From: RGDT01 sp964630925
GTDB lineage: Bacteria > Planctomycetota > Planctomycetia > Gemmatales > Gemmataceae
Assembly: GCA_964630925.1 (NCBI GenBank)
Contig: CAZVZK010000007.1
Location: 62,001-126,000, forward strand
Length of the DNA: 64,000 nt
Direction: 5' to 3'
A program made the translations under genes and the position numbers. Shown here piece after piece: positions 48,629-58,243 of the stretch. The notes under the pieces were generated by a model. It searched no databases and was not told the origin of the DNA. It saw only the letters and a program-made list of their open reading frames with translations. How positions within the stretch are numbered: position 1 is the first letter of the stretch; each line of letters starts with the position of its first letter.

Positions 48629-50272
48629 ATGCCCGCGTCACTCCTCGCCCTCCTCCTCGTGGCCGGCATCTCGCCGCGCGACGAGATCCTCCGCTACGTC
48701 CCCGACGACTCGGCGTACTGCGCGGTCTTCACCGGCCTGCCCGCCGCCGCCGAACGCCTTCGCGAGTCGCCGTTCGCCGCCCTCCTGACGAAGACGCTGG
48801 CCAAGGGCGCGCCAGGCGTCAAGGAGCTGGACGAGCTGCAGAAGATCGGCGATTACGTCCGCGAGGTACTGAAGATCGACTTGAAGGACCTCGCGGACGT
48901 GGTGCCCGGCGAGGCGTTCGCCTTCGCCTACCGGCCCGGCCCCCCCGGCAAGGCCGACCGGGAGCAGGCCCTCTTCCTCCTCCGCTCGAAGGACGGCAAG
49001 GCGCTGGCCCGCCTCGTCAACACCCTCAACGCCTTCCAGACCGCACGCGGCGAATTGGAGTCCAGGGACGACGCCGAACACAAGGGCGTCAAGTACGTCC
49101 GCCGCCACGAGAAGGCCGGGAAGAATTTCTACCTCCTCTCCGGCCCCGTGCTGCTGTTCACCGCCCAGGAGGACATGCTCAAGCGTGCCATCGAGCAATC
49201 GCAAGCGCTGGCGAAGGACGCCACCCCCGGCGTGGCGAAGCGCCTCGCCGCCCTGGGGCTGGACAAGGCCGAGGCCGCCGTGGTGCTGAATCCGCGGGCC
49301 TTCGACGGGCACATGGACGGCGCCTCGAAGGAGGCGAAGACACTGTCCGCCTACTGGATGGCGCTCGACGGCGCCGGCCTCGGCCTGACGCTGGGCCGCG
49401 ACGCCGGGCTGACGTTCGCCGTCGCGGGGCGGCCGGCCAAACTGCCGCCGGCCGGGCGCAAGTTCCTCGAAGGCGTGGCCAGGGCCTCGTCGCTGTGGGG
49501 CGCGTTCCCAGAGAAGCCGATGCTCGCAGTGGCAGGCCGCCTCGACCTGGCGGCGCTGTACGCGGCGGTGGGCGAGTTCATGCCGGACGCCAACCGCGAG
49601 GCATTGGAGAAGGAGCTGGACCGGTGGGTCGGCTCCGTCGCCGGCAAGAACGTCGTCAAGGATCTGCTCCCGTCTCTCGGCCCCGATTGGGGCTTCTGCC
49701 TGCTGATGCCCGCCACGGGCAGCAAGGAGGCGCAGCCGCGCCTCCTGGCCGCCGTCAAGGTGGCCGCGAGCGAGGAGGCGGCGGTCCGCCGCCTCATGGA
49801 GTCGTGGATGCTGATGGCCGTCCTCGGCCACAACAAGCAGAACCCCGACCACGTCGCCCGCATCGGCACCCGTGGCGACGGCGCCGGGCAGATCCAGTGC
49901 ATGGAGGGGGCGAAGGGGCTGCCCTTCGGCGTGGTGCCGTCCTGGGCCCTACGCGCCGGCCACCTCCTCGCCGGCACGTCGCCAGACGCGCTCGCCGCTT
50001 TCAAGCTGGGCCGCCCCCCGGCGGAGGGCGTGCCGCTGCTGAGGGCGTCGGCGTCGGCTTGGCGTGGCTTCGTCAAGGGCCAGCGCGGCCCGCTCGCCGC
50101 GGCCATGACCGAGCGCGAGGGCATCAAGAAGGCCGAGGCCGAGGCCCGCCTCGACGCCGTCGATTCCTTCCTCTCGCTGATCGACTCGGTCGAGCTGTCG
50201 CGGCACGAGGACAGGTCGCGCGTGGCGTTCACGCTGCGTGTGCGTTTCGCGGCCCCGCTGCGGAAGGATTAG
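48629..50272 (+). CDS. Large secreted protein of the planctomycete DUF3352-like type
   Basis: A 547-residue protein with a signal peptide (about 1-19, ending AGISP). It is beta/alpha with repeated blocks of the form YVPDDSAYCAVFTGLPAAAERL, LVNTLNAFQTARGELES, LLFTAQEDMLKRAIEQSQAL and SLGPDWGFCLLMPATGSK. These resemble planctomycete secreted proteins seen near DUF3352 domains and the middle of the 726-residue fusion at 42608. The ATG at 48629 (GAGG upstream) is preferred to an upstream TTG. It follows the anti-sigma gene by 17 bp, so it may be part of that regulon. Function unknown. Confidence 0.78.
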   Translation: MPASLLALLLVAGISPRDEILRYVPDDSAYCAVFTGLPAAAERLRESPFAALLTKTLAKGAPGVKELDELQKIGDYVREVLKIDLKDLADVVPGEAFAFAYRPGPPGKADREQALFLLRSKDGKALARLVNTLNAFQTARGELESRDDAEHKGVKYVRRHEKAGKNFYLLSGPVLLFTAQEDMLKRAIEQSQALAKDATPGVAKRLAALGLDKAEAAVVLNPRAFDGHMDGASKEAKTLSAYWMALDGAGLGLTLGRDAGLTFAVAGRPAKLPPAGRKFLEGVARASSLWGAFPEKPMLAVAGRLDLAALYAAVGEFMPDANREALEKELDRWVGSVAGKNVVKDLLPSLGPDWGFCLLMPATGSKEAQPRLLAAVKVAASEEAAVRRLMESWMLMAVLGHNKQNPDHVARIGTRGDGAGQIQCMEGAKGLPFGVVPSWALRAGHLLAGTSPDALAAFKLGRPPAEGVPLLRASASAWRGFVKGQRGPLAAAMTEREGIKKAEAEARLDAVDSFLSLIDSVELSRHEDRSRVAFTLRVRFAAPLRKD

Positions 50273-50316
50273 GCACGGGCCGCCCTGCCACGCTTGAGAA
50301 TCGCCCCCCGGCCGGG

Positions 50317-50322
50317 TACACT
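50317..50322 (+). promoter_or_regulatory. -10-like TACACT box
   Basis: TACACT lies 28 nt before the ATG at 50351 and fits the recurring TAnnnT pattern. No -35 box identified. Confidence 0.35.
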
Positions 50323-50350
50323 TCAACCCGCCCGCGACGAGGACGCACCA

Positions 50351-50878
50351 ATGCCGACCCTCAACCGATTCCCGCTGCTCGGCCTGTGGGCACGCGAGGC
50401 CGCCCTCCGCATCGGCCACCCGCCCGACGACGCCGAGGCCCTCGGCCACGCCTACGCCGTCCTGTACGCCATCCGGGCCAACGTGCCGGTCCGCCCGGCC
50501 AAGACCGCCGAGGGGGTCGCCGAGAGCGCCGCCGGGCCGAAGAAGGTGGAGTACGAGCGCCTTCTGTTCGGCGGAGACGAGATCCAGATCGAGCGCAAGG
50601 GCGGGCACGTCCTCGGGCGCGTCGGCGACGACGGCGTGCAGACGCCCGGCACCTTCCGCTACAAGATCGCGTCGAAGTTCCCCGCCGGCTACTTCGCGCG
50701 TGTCGAGGCCGCTTTCCGCGAGTACCTCTCCGGCCTCGACCCTGCCCGCCTCGACACACGCCTCCTGTACACGACCTACGACCAGTGGAAGAAGCAGTGC
50801 GCCGCCCCCGGACGGGTGGTCGATCTGGACACGCTCCTCGCGTGGTGCGCCGCCCGCAAGCCGGCCGTCACGGCGTGA
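50351..50878 (+). CDS. Hypothetical cytosolic protein
   Basis: A 175-residue protein with no recognisable domain. It begins TLNRFPLLGLWAREAALRIG and contains YAVLYAIRANVPVRPA, KKVEYERLLFGGDEIQIERK and FREYLSGLDPARLDTRLLY, giving alternating helices and a charged sheet. The ATG at 50351 is chosen because the preceding frame has no Shine-Dalgarno. Its last 11 bp overlap the end of the convergent membrane-protein gene. Codon use is like the surroundings. I cannot assign a function. Confidence 0.7.
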   Translation: MPTLNRFPLLGLWAREAALRIGHPPDDAEALGHAYAVLYAIRANVPVRPAKTAEGVAESAAGPKKVEYERLLFGGDEIQIERKGGHVLGRVGDDGVQTPGTFRYKIASKFPAGYFARVEAAFREYLSGLDPARLDTRLLYTTYDQWKKQCAAPGRVVDLDTLLAWCAARKPAVTA

Positions 50879-53800
50879 CCAATTCCTTGGCCTCGCACAG
50901 CGACAGGACGAGGTCGGCGAGGGGGCCGGAGCGGAACCCGATCTGCCGTCGGTCGCCGCCGATGTCGCGGGCCTGGTTCGCCAGCCGGGCCGCGTCGGCC
51001 ATGCGGCCCTGCTCGAGAGCGAGCCAGGCGCGGAGGGCCAACGAATCGGCCTCGGCCTCCAGCACGACGGCGGCGTACTGGTGGAGGGCGAACAGGTCGG
51101 CGCGGGGGTCGGGGAGGCGCGGCAGGTAGGGGGGGAACGTGGCGCGCCAGGGGCGGAGGGCGAGGTGGTTGCCGGGGAGGTTGGTGACGCGCTCGGCGCC
51201 GGAGAGGAGGGCCGCGCGGACCCCCTCGGCGACGAGCCGTGCCGGGCCGTCCTCAGGGGCGAAGCCTGAGGCCGCCTCTGGGACGAGGGCGGCGAGGAAG
51301 CGCAGCGGGGCGGGGGACTTGCGCCCGGTGGCGGCGAGCCCCTCTAGGGCCTTGTCAGCCGCCGCGTAATCGCCGGCCCCTGCCGCGAGCTGGGCGACGA
51401 AGAACTCAAACGCCGGCATCCCCAGCGGGTGCATGCCGAACGCCCGGGGGTCGAACTTGTCCTCCTTGCCGGGCGCCGGGGTGAGGAGCTGCCTGGCCTC
51501 CTCCAACCGTCCCAGCCCGAGCAACAGGTTCACCAGGAGCTGGAGGCCGGGGGGGCCTTGCGTCTGCTGGAGCTCCTCCGGCGTCGCGCCCGCCAGCAGG
51601 CGGATCGCCTCCTCGGACAGGCCGTTGCGCAGCGCGATCCGCACACGCTCCATGACCGGCTTGCCGCCCGACTGCACCTCGAACAGGTTCTTGTTGGTCT
51701 GCAACTGTTTGAAGGCGCCCTGATAGTCCTTGGAGATCGACTCGACGACCTTGTCGAGCTGGGCGGGGTCGGAGCCGGGCACCTCGCCCAGCTCCTGGGC
51801 CAGGCGAAGGAACTCGCCGAGGTGGTACACCTGCTGGTCGAAATACTCCTGCGACCGCAACGTGCGCATCAGGATGCCGTGGGCGCGCTGGCGGATGTGG
51901 CGGGCCGGCTTCACTTGCAGCAGCGTCGAGAGGGCGGCGGCGATCTGGGTCTGGCGGATGATCTGGGCTTGGGGGAGCGCCTCCGCAGTCCGCCTCAGCT
52001 CGCGCGTGCGGTTGACGATGCGCCCGTAGAGCTCGCCGAGGAGGAGGAGGGAGGTGGCGTCCTCGGGGTTCTCGGCCAGGGCGGCGCGTGCGGCCCGCAC
52101 GCCCAGGTAGAGGGAGGACTGCGGCCCGCCGTCCATGCTGTTGGCGAACCCCGGCTCGACTGCCTGCAGCGCGTAGGCGTCCGCCTGCTCGTACTTCAGC
52201 AGGGGCAGCCCGCCGCTGGCCCCCAGCGCCCGCATCGGGTGGGTGAGGCGGACGGTGGCGAGGACGCCGGCACGGGCCATCACCGGGAACTGGCCGGGGA
52301 ACGGCGAGAGGGCCGCGCCCCGCCCGATGAGGCTGCCGGCCAGCGTCCCGACGAGGACCCGCTGGGCGTGCAGGCGGTACTGCCCGCCGAGCGACTCGAA
52401 GCGGATCAGGTGTTGCTGCGCCGTGGCCGTCTCGCCCGGCGTCGGCATCTCCCCTTCGAGGAACAGGGAGGGCCAGGTCCGCTCCCTGGGTGGTGGGGGC
52501 GTGGCCGGCGCCTGGGCAGCGTCCGGGCCGAAGGCCTGGCCGGCGAAGTCGAGTGCGAGGCGTGCGTCGAGCGTGGGGGGCTTCTCGCCGAGCGGGCGCC
52601 ACGCGAAGATGGCCGTCCGCCCCTGGACGAAGCACGGCGTCCACTCGGCGGTATTGGAGTAGAGCCGGACCAGGGTGGAGGACGCCTGGTCGAGGGTGTA
52701 GTAGTGGAAGACGAAGAAGCGGACGCCGTTGTCCTTCATCACGCGGCGCCAGGCCATCGGCGGCAGGCCGCCGGCCCCGTCGTCGGGCCTCTCCAGGCCC
52801 TCGAGCGAGCGGCGGACATCGCGGAAGTCCTTGGCGGCCTGCTCCTTGTGGTGCGACAGACGCTGGTCGATGAAGAAACGCTCGCCGGGGCAGTACCAGG
52901 CGAAGTAGTTGACGACCTCCGGCGAGAGGTTGAACCAGTGCTGGCCTGGGGGCATGGCCTCGGCCCGGCGCCACTCGGCGACCTTGAGCGCGGCCGACTT
53001 GAGGCCCTCATCCACCTCCAGGCCGAAGGCGACGCGGTAGCGGGAATTGGGCGTGGCCTGGAGCCAGCCGGGCAGACAGAGGACGCACAGGCTGAACGCG
53101 ATGAAGGCGGTGAGGACGCGCCCAGAGACCCCCCAGGCGCGCCAGGTCGGCAGCAGGAACGGCTGCGTGCCGAGTGCCCGTTCGCTGGCCTCCTGGAAGT
53201 TGAGCGCCGCCACGACGGCGGTGACGGCGGCGAAGAACGGCACCGTGCGGACCGCCATCATCGCCAGCGCGAAGGTGGCCACCCAGGCCAGGGCGCGCCA
53301 CCAGCGGATGGCCGAGAAGTTGACGGCGAACGACGCCAGCCCGGCCAGGGCCAGCGGGAAGCAGGCGAGGCCGGCGGGGCTGAGGCCCACGCCGCGCCGG
53401 TAATAGAGCGGCTCGAGCAGGCTGAGGTGCCAGCCGCGGAACTGGTTATCCAGGGAGAGCTCGGCCCCGGCCCCCCAGCGCACCAGCTCCGGGGGCAGCG
53501 CCGTGAACGCCCAGACGTGGTAGGGGCTCACCAGACACGCGGCCAGCGCGGCGAGCGTGACACCTGCGAGGGTGCCCAGGTCGGCGCGGAGGGCCGCCCT
53601 CTCGTCGTCGGGGGCATGGGCGGCCTGCAGGGCCTGCCCGGCCAGGTAGAGGAGCAGCATGGCCGGGCCGAGGATGAACCAGGCGTCGAGGTTGGCCCAG
53701 ACGAGGCAGAGGGGCACCGCGGCCCAGATCCCGCGTGAGCCGGGCGTGTGCCGCGTCAGGATGACGAGGAGCCAGGCCAGCAGCAGCAGCGAGGCCAGCG

Positions 53801-54326
53801 AGGGGTTGAGCAGGGCGCGCGGGCTGAGGGCGAGGACCGCCAGGAGGGTGCAGCCGACGGGGATCCAGGACCGCCCCTCCGGCCGGCTGCCGCCCCGGAT
53901 CAGGAGCCAGGCGACGAGCGCGAAGCCGGCCGCCTTGAGGACAGTCAGGGCCTCGCCACTGAGGCCGGTGGCCGAGTGGTAGAGATAGAGGAGGAGGTCG
54001 AAGAGCCAGGCCTGGTTGATCCAGGGGCCTTGCGCGGTGAACGAGAACGGGTCGGTGAAGGGGAACGCGCCCTGGGCGATGAGGCGTCCCGTGGCGAGGT
54101 GCAGGAAGATGTCGGTGTTGGTGATCTTTGTGGCCGCCACCAGGAAGGCGAAGGCGAGGGTGAGGAGGATGAGCAGGCCGTCGAGGAAGGCCAGGCGGGC
54201 GACGAGGGGCGAGATGTCGGGTGCGGGCTTGGCCTCGATGGGCGGGAGCGGGATGTTCTCGGCGGGCGTCTGGATCTTCTCGTCCGGCGGGGCCGCCGGC
54301 TGGATCGCGTCATCCGTCTGGGACAT
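50868..54326 (-). CDS. Large multispanning membrane protein with C-terminal TPR-like region (GT-C-like)
   Basis: An 1,152-residue protein. After a Pro-rich cytoplasmic start, a first helix (about 50-68) leads into a motif resembling the first periplasmic loop of GT-C glycosyltransferases (NTDIFLHLATGRLIAQG). About 10-11 helices follow to residue 450. A roughly 170-residue exposed domain (ending YTLDQASSTLVRLYSNTAEW) precedes a long helical C-terminus with repeated TPR-like pairs (LGELYGRIVNRTRELRRTAE; GDYAAADKALEGLAATG). An aspartate pair typical of GT-C is not certain. A polymer- or lipid-linked sugar transfer role is inference. Monocistronic. Confidence 0.78.
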   Translation of the reverse strand: MSQTDDAIQPAAPPDEKIQTPAENIPLPPIEAKPAPDISPLVARLAFLDGLLILLTLAFAFLVAATKITNTDIFLHLATGRLIAQGAFPFTDPFSFTAQGPWINQAWLFDLLLYLYHSATGLSGEALTVLKAAGFALVAWLLIRGGSRPEGRSWIPVGCTLLAVLALSPRALLNPSLASLLLLAWLLVILTRHTPGSRGIWAAVPLCLVWANLDAWFILGPAMLLLYLAGQALQAAHAPDDERAALRADLGTLAGVTLAALAACLVSPYHVWAFTALPPELVRWGAGAELSLDNQFRGWHLSLLEPLYYRRGVGLSPAGLACFPLALAGLASFAVNFSAIRWWRALAWVATFALAMMAVRTVPFFAAVTAVVAALNFQEASERALGTQPFLLPTWRAWGVSGRVLTAFIAFSLCVLCLPGWLQATPNSRYRVAFGLEVDEGLKSAALKVAEWRRAEAMPPGQHWFNLSPEVVNYFAWYCPGERFFIDQRLSHHKEQAAKDFRDVRRSLEGLERPDDGAGGLPPMAWRRVMKDNGVRFFVFHYYTLDQASSTLVRLYSNTAEWTPCFVQGRTAIFAWRPLGEKPPTLDARLALDFAGQAFGPDAAQAPATPPPPRERTWPSLFLEGEMPTPGETATAQQHLIRFESLGGQYRLHAQRVLVGTLAGSLIGRGAALSPFPGQFPVMARAGVLATVRLTHPMRALGASGGLPLLKYEQADAYALQAVEPGFANSMDGGPQSSLYLGVRAARAALAENPEDATSLLLLGELYGRIVNRTRELRRTAEALPQAQIIRQTQIAAALSTLLQVKPARHIRQRAHGILMRTLRSQEYFDQQVYHLGEFLRLAQELGEVPGSDPAQLDKVVESISKDYQGAFKQLQTNKNLFEVQSGGKPVMERVRIALRNGLSEEAIRLLAGATPEELQQTQGPPGLQLLVNLLLGLGRLEEARQLLTPAPGKEDKFDPRAFGMHPLGMPAFEFFVAQLAAGAGDYAAADKALEGLAATGRKSPAPLRFLAALVPEAASGFAPEDGPARLVAEGVRAALLSGAERVTNLPGNHLALRPWRATFPPYLPRLPDPRADLFALHQYAAVVLEAEADSLALRAWLALEQGRMADAARLANQARDIGGDRRQIGFRSGPLADLVLSLCEAKELVTP

Positions 54327-54546
54327 GGCGGCACTCACATCGGGCGTCGGGGAAGAGAGACGATGATGCGATCACCCTAGAGGCGCGCTGGGGTGTGGGC
54401 AAGCAAGGGGCCTGATGGCGGTACGGAGCGGACGGGGGTGGGTGTTCGCGCGGCGGGACGGGCCGACCCCTTCCCCCCCGCCCCTTCTCCGCCGATAATG
54501 GCCCCATTCCGCCCTCCCTCTCCCCGTCCCGGCAGGAGCCTCCGCG

Positions 54547-56037
54547 ATGTCGACCGCAACACTCTCCAAGCCCCGCACCGCCGCCAGGCCCAAGGTCGCC
54601 GAACAACAGCTCCTCATCGGGGGCAAGTGGCGCCCCAGCGTCTCCGGCAAGACGTTCGCCACCCTCGACCCGTCCACCGGCGAGACGATCTGCAACGTCG
54701 CCGAGGGCGACAAGGCCGACGTGGACCTCGCCGTCGCCGCCGCCCGTAAGGCGTTCGATGACGGGCCTTGGCCGCGCATGGCCGCCAGCGAGCGCGGGCG
54801 CTTGCTGCACAAGCTCGCAGACCTGATCGAGCGCGACAAGGACAAGCTGGCCGCCCTGGAGACGCTGGACAACGGCAAGCCGCTGCGCGACTCCCTGGCC
54901 GCCGACCTGCCGCTGACGCTCAAGGCCTACCGCTACTACGCCGGCTGGGCGGACAAGAACCACGGCAAGACGATCCCCGTCGAGGGCGACTACTTCTGCT
55001 ACACGCGCCACGAGCCGGTCGGCGTGGTCGGGCAGATCATCCCGTGGAACTTCCCGCTGCTGATGCAGGCGTGGAAGTGGGGGCCGGCCCTCGCCTGCGG
55101 CAACACCGTCGTCCTCAAGCCCGCCGAGCAGACGCCCTTGACGGCCCTGGCCGTGGCGCGTCTGGCGCAGGAGGCGGGTTTCCCCGACGGCGTCATCAAC
55201 GTCATCCCCGGCTACGGGCCGACGGCCGGGGCGGCCATCACGTCGCACATGGACGTGGACAAGGTCGCCTTCACCGGCGAGGGCAGCACCGGGCAGATCA
55301 TCATGGAGGCCGCCGCCCGCAGCAATCTGAAGCGGGTCAGCCTCGAGCTGGGCGGCAAGTCGCCCAACGTCGTCTTCGCCGACGCCGACCTCGACGCCGC
55401 CGTGGAGGGGGCGTACTTCGGGCTTTTCTTCAACCAGGGGCAGTGCTGCTGCGCCGGGACGCGGCTGTTCGTCGAGGAGAAGGTCCACGACCAGTTCGTG
55501 GAGAAGATGCTGGCGCGGGCCAGGGGCCGCAAGCTGGGCGACCCGTTCGACATGGAGACGGAGCAGGGGCCGCAGGTGTCGGCGGAGCAGATGGAGCGTG
55601 TCCTCGGGTACGTCGAGGCGGGCAAGAAGGAGGGGGCGAAGCTGCTGGCGGGCGGCGGGCGGCACGGGACGGCGGGCTACTACGTCGAGCCGACGATCTT
55701 CACAGGCGTGAAGGACGAGATGAAGATTGCCCGCGAGGAGATCTTCGGCCCGGTGATGAACATCCTTTCCTTCAAGGACTTCGACGAGGTGGTGAAGCGC
55801 GGCAACAAGAGCTTCTACGGGCTGGCGGCGGCGGTGTGGACGCGGGACGTGAAGAAGGCGCACCGGATGGCGAACGCGCTACGGGCCGGGACGGTGTGGA
55901 TCAACTGCTACGACGTGTTCGACGCGGCGGCGCCGTTCGGCGGGTACAAGATGTCGGGCATCGGCCGCGAGCTGGGGGAGTACGCGCTGCAGCTGTACAC
56001 GGAGGTGAAGACGGTGTACGTCGCCCTGGGTGAGTGA
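54547..56037 (+). CDS. Aldehyde dehydrogenase
   Basis: A 496-residue NAD(P)-dependent aldehyde dehydrogenase. Cofactor-site segments are VVGQIIPWNFPLLMQAWK and GYGPTAGAAITSHMDVDK with FTGEGSTGQ; the general-base Glu is in LELGGKSPNVVFADADLD (about residue 266) and the nucleophile is one of C300-C302 in NQGQCCCAGTRLF. The terminal AAPFGGYKMSGIGRELGE is typical of betaine/retinal-type ALDHs. Length and motif order match classical tetrameric enzymes oxidising a broad range of aldehydes. A GATAAT box 48 nt upstream may be its -10. Immediately followed by the boundary repeat of the presumed island. Confidence 0.95.
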   Translation: MSTATLSKPRTAARPKVAEQQLLIGGKWRPSVSGKTFATLDPSTGETICNVAEGDKADVDLAVAAARKAFDDGPWPRMAASERGRLLHKLADLIERDKDKLAALETLDNGKPLRDSLAADLPLTLKAYRYYAGWADKNHGKTIPVEGDYFCYTRHEPVGVVGQIIPWNFPLLMQAWKWGPALACGNTVVLKPAEQTPLTALAVARLAQEAGFPDGVINVIPGYGPTAGAAITSHMDVDKVAFTGEGSTGQIIMEAAARSNLKRVSLELGGKSPNVVFADADLDAAVEGAYFGLFFNQGQCCCAGTRLFVEEKVHDQFVEKMLARARGRKLGDPFDMETEQGPQVSAEQMERVLGYVEAGKKEGAKLLAGGGRHGTAGYYVEPTIFTGVKDEMKIAREEIFGPVMNILSFKDFDEVVKRGNKSFYGLAAAVWTRDVKKAHRMANALRAGTVWINCYDVFDAAAPFGGYKMSGIGRELGEYALQLYTEVKTVYVALGE

Positions 56038-56598
56038 GGCGTGCGCCCTCTCGTCGCACGGCTCCCGCCGTGCGACGGGCTGACGCGAGGCTCCGCCACG
56101 CCGATGGTTGCGGGTGGGGAGCCCCAGGGTTCCGCAGAGCCGTCACCCCGGGCTTTATTCTGGTCGCCGAAGCGGGTCCAACAGCCAAGAGACGTGCAGG
56201 GCGGGTGTTGTCTGCCGCATCTTCTTCCCTGTCGAGCTGGGGGCGATAACGCCCCCAGACCCCCGTTGGGCCGGGAGCAGATGCCCAGCTCGTCAACGCC
56301 CCTGAATGCTGACGGGGCGCTGAGACTGGCGGGGCGGTTGGGGCGGAAGCATTGTCCTCGCCTCGTCGTGACTTCTTAACCTCTCGGAAAGCACAGGACA
56401 GGGGAATTTGGTTGCTGAAGGCGGGGCCGCCTTCATGGGCCGCCATCATCCATCCGCGGCTGGTTCGTCAAGGCGGTCACACTCTGGGCCAAATCCCGGA
56501 CCTTTCCATTGGAGCGTTGCCCTCAGCTCCACTGGGACGGCGGCGAATAGCGATCTGATAATCAGTAGATAATTATTGCAATAATCATAGTTTGATTT
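56038..56598. other. 561-bp intergenic region: REP-like boundary hairpin and AT-rich segment
   Basis: Begins with GTCGCACGGC-TCCC-GCCGTGCGAC (56053-56076) followed by GGGCTGACGCGAGGCTCC. The same 40-bp block occurs in opposite orientation at about 58309-58350. The right end becomes strongly AT-rich and contains the perfect 14-bp palindrome ATTATTGCAATAAT (56572-56585). No ORF of substance. It looks like the left junction of an inserted island. Confidence 0.7.
56053..56076. repeat. REP-like palindrome, left island boundary
   Basis: Ten-bp arms GTCGCACGGC / GCCGTGCGAC around TCCC. In opposite orientation, with GGGA loops, the same design is repeated four times at 58244-58350. The GGGA loop and neighbouring GGGCTGACGCGAGG block define the family. 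Confidence 0.8.
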
Positions 56599-56826
56599 TT
56601 ATACAATCGACTGAAACACTCTTGCTTGATAGTTGAAAAACCAAATATCGGATGGAGCGTAATTCACACTGACCATTGCGTCTGGAATGTTATGCACAAG
56701 CTCGATGAGATTGAACAACGAAGATAGCGCTGCTGTGTCTCCGCGTGAAGTGCGAACGCTCAGACCTTTGATATCGAGATGCGCGAACTTGAGCAGGTTC
56801 GCGTACAACTCCTGTTTCTCGCTCAT
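56599..56826 (-). CDS. Small AT-rich ORF (probably foreign), hypothetical
   Basis: A 75-residue ORF starting MSEKQELYANLLKFAHLDIK, with a sheet-like end (SVNYAPSDIWFFNYQARVF). The base composition of this gene and its 3' flank is far lower in GC than all other genes, with TA-rich codons, so recent transfer is likely. The start is uncertain: a longer frame reaches 56880 or beyond, but the Met at 56826 fits best. No domain recognised. It lies within the presumed island, with no homologous partner in the window. Confidence 0.5.
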   Translation of the reverse strand: MSEKQELYANLLKFAHLDIKGLSVRTSRGDTAALSSLFNLIELVHNIPDAMVSVNYAPSDIWFFNYQARVFQSIV

Positions 56827-57220
56827 TGTGTTCGCCCGCCCTCGAATCTTGGTGATGTGGCGGTGTGTCCTCTCGGTCATCCGTGTCACCCGCGGCCGTG
56901 GAATCGGTGTGGGGATTGACGCCCGTTGGGATGGGGAGAACCGCACAGCGCTCTGGCCTTGCCATCGTAGCGGCCGACGCGGACTCCCGTCAGGCCGTCT
57001 CCCTCACGAGGCTTCCCGGTCTTCGCAGGCAAGGCCGGGAAGGGCAGTTTGCGGCGGCACCCCCGCGCCGAAGGACTGTTGGTGAATGTTGGTCATTCTG
57101 AGCGACGGCGTTCATGGACGCTCAAGATGCTATGGGAATTTGCAGTGCCGCGAGGGAGGATGCGCGGTGCTGGAGGCTTCCCGGCCTCTCCGGCGGCAGA
57201 GACGAGGCGACGGGACAACG
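56827..57220. other. 394-bp spacer within the presumed island
   Basis: No supported gene. Both strands lack a reading frame with a convincing start and neighbour-like composition. GC rises from the AT-rich gene towards the DUF5681-like gene. No -10 box with proper spacing before the ATG at 57221 was found. Confidence 0.5.
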
Positions 57221-58135
57221 ATGAGTCACCACAACAGCGGACAGACGAAGAGCGGCCGCAGGGGCCGCGCGGCTGACAACGGACACACCAACGGCGCGGC
57301 CAATGGGCACGCCAACAACACGACGGCGGGCGACGAGAAGCAGGAGGGGCGCGCGGGGGACGGGCGGTTCGCGCCGGGGAACGGTGGCGGGCCTGGGAAC
57401 CCGTACGCGCGGCAGGTGGCGGCGTTCAGGCGTGCGGTGCACAGGGCGGTGAGCGAGGAGGACATCGAGGAGATCGCCAGGGTCGTCAAGGAGAAGGCGA
57501 AGGCGGGCGACATGGGCGCGGCGCGTCTCCTGTACGGCTACAGCATGGGCAGGGCCATCCAGCCGCCCACGGACCCCGACTCCGTGGACGCCCATGAGCT
57601 GCAGGTGCGCAGGCAGAGCGTCGCCAGCGTGGAGGACATGAGGGCGCTCTTCGAGGCGATGCCCGCCTCCCTCATGTGCGAGCTGGCGCGGACGGTATCG
57701 CCCCAGGTCCGCGAGCACCTGGCGGAGGCGTTCGCGCTGGGGGTGCGCCGTCAGGGGGAGCACGAGGAGGCCTGCCGCGAGCACCAGCCGGAGGCCCCCG
57801 GCCCCTACCCGGCGGACAAGGCGGACTGGGCGGCGGAGTGGCTGCGCAAGGGCTGGGGCATGAGCGACGGGGTGTCCAAGGTCTTCGAGGCCAGCCCCAT
57901 GTGGATGCCCGACATCAGCGGCTCCGACAGGGTGGGGCACCGCTACGAGCAGGCGCTGCGCGGGATGCGTGAGGGCATCCTGGCGGGGCTGAGGTTGGAT
58001 GACAACCGGCACTGGCTGGTGCCACCCGCCGATTGGAAACGCCTCTACGAGGAGCGCAAACGCGCCTCCCTCGCCCGCAAGGAGGCGAAGCCCGAGGGCG
58101 CCCCGGACGCGGCGGGCGACGCCGACCGTCGCTGA
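57221..58135 (+). CDS. DUF5681-like protein (planctomycete family)
   Basis: A 304-residue protein. A hydrophilic His/Gly/Asn-rich start (SHHNSGQTKSGRRGR, then NGHTNGAANGHANN) precedes RFAPGNGGGPGNPYARQ, a signature of DUF5681/terminase-small-subunit-like proteins. The core is helical: VAAFRRAVHRAVSEEDIEEIA, EKAKAGDMGAARLLYGYSMG. The C-terminal 150 residues (AEWLRKGWGMSDG, HRYEQALRGMREGILAGL) are not assigned. Related planctomycete proteins appear in many copies and may be of phage or island origin. The ATG at 57221 is preferred over an earlier start. Within the presumed island. Confidence 0.72.
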   Translation: MSHHNSGQTKSGRRGRAADNGHTNGAANGHANNTTAGDEKQEGRAGDGRFAPGNGGGPGNPYARQVAAFRRAVHRAVSEEDIEEIARVVKEKAKAGDMGAARLLYGYSMGRAIQPPTDPDSVDAHELQVRRQSVASVEDMRALFEAMPASLMCELARTVSPQVREHLAEAFALGVRRQGEHEEACREHQPEAPGPYPADKADWAAEWLRKGWGMSDGVSKVFEASPMWMPDISGSDRVGHRYEQALRGMREGILAGLRLDDNRHWLVPPADWKRLYEERKRASLARKEAKPEGAPDAAGDADRR

Positions 58136-58243
58136 TCGGCACATCGCCCTCGGACACAGGCAGAGCCCGAATCACCCTCGCCGCGCGAGGCGCCGGGGAC
58201 GATACGGATGGAGGGGACAGCGACGTGGACGGATGCGGTCATC

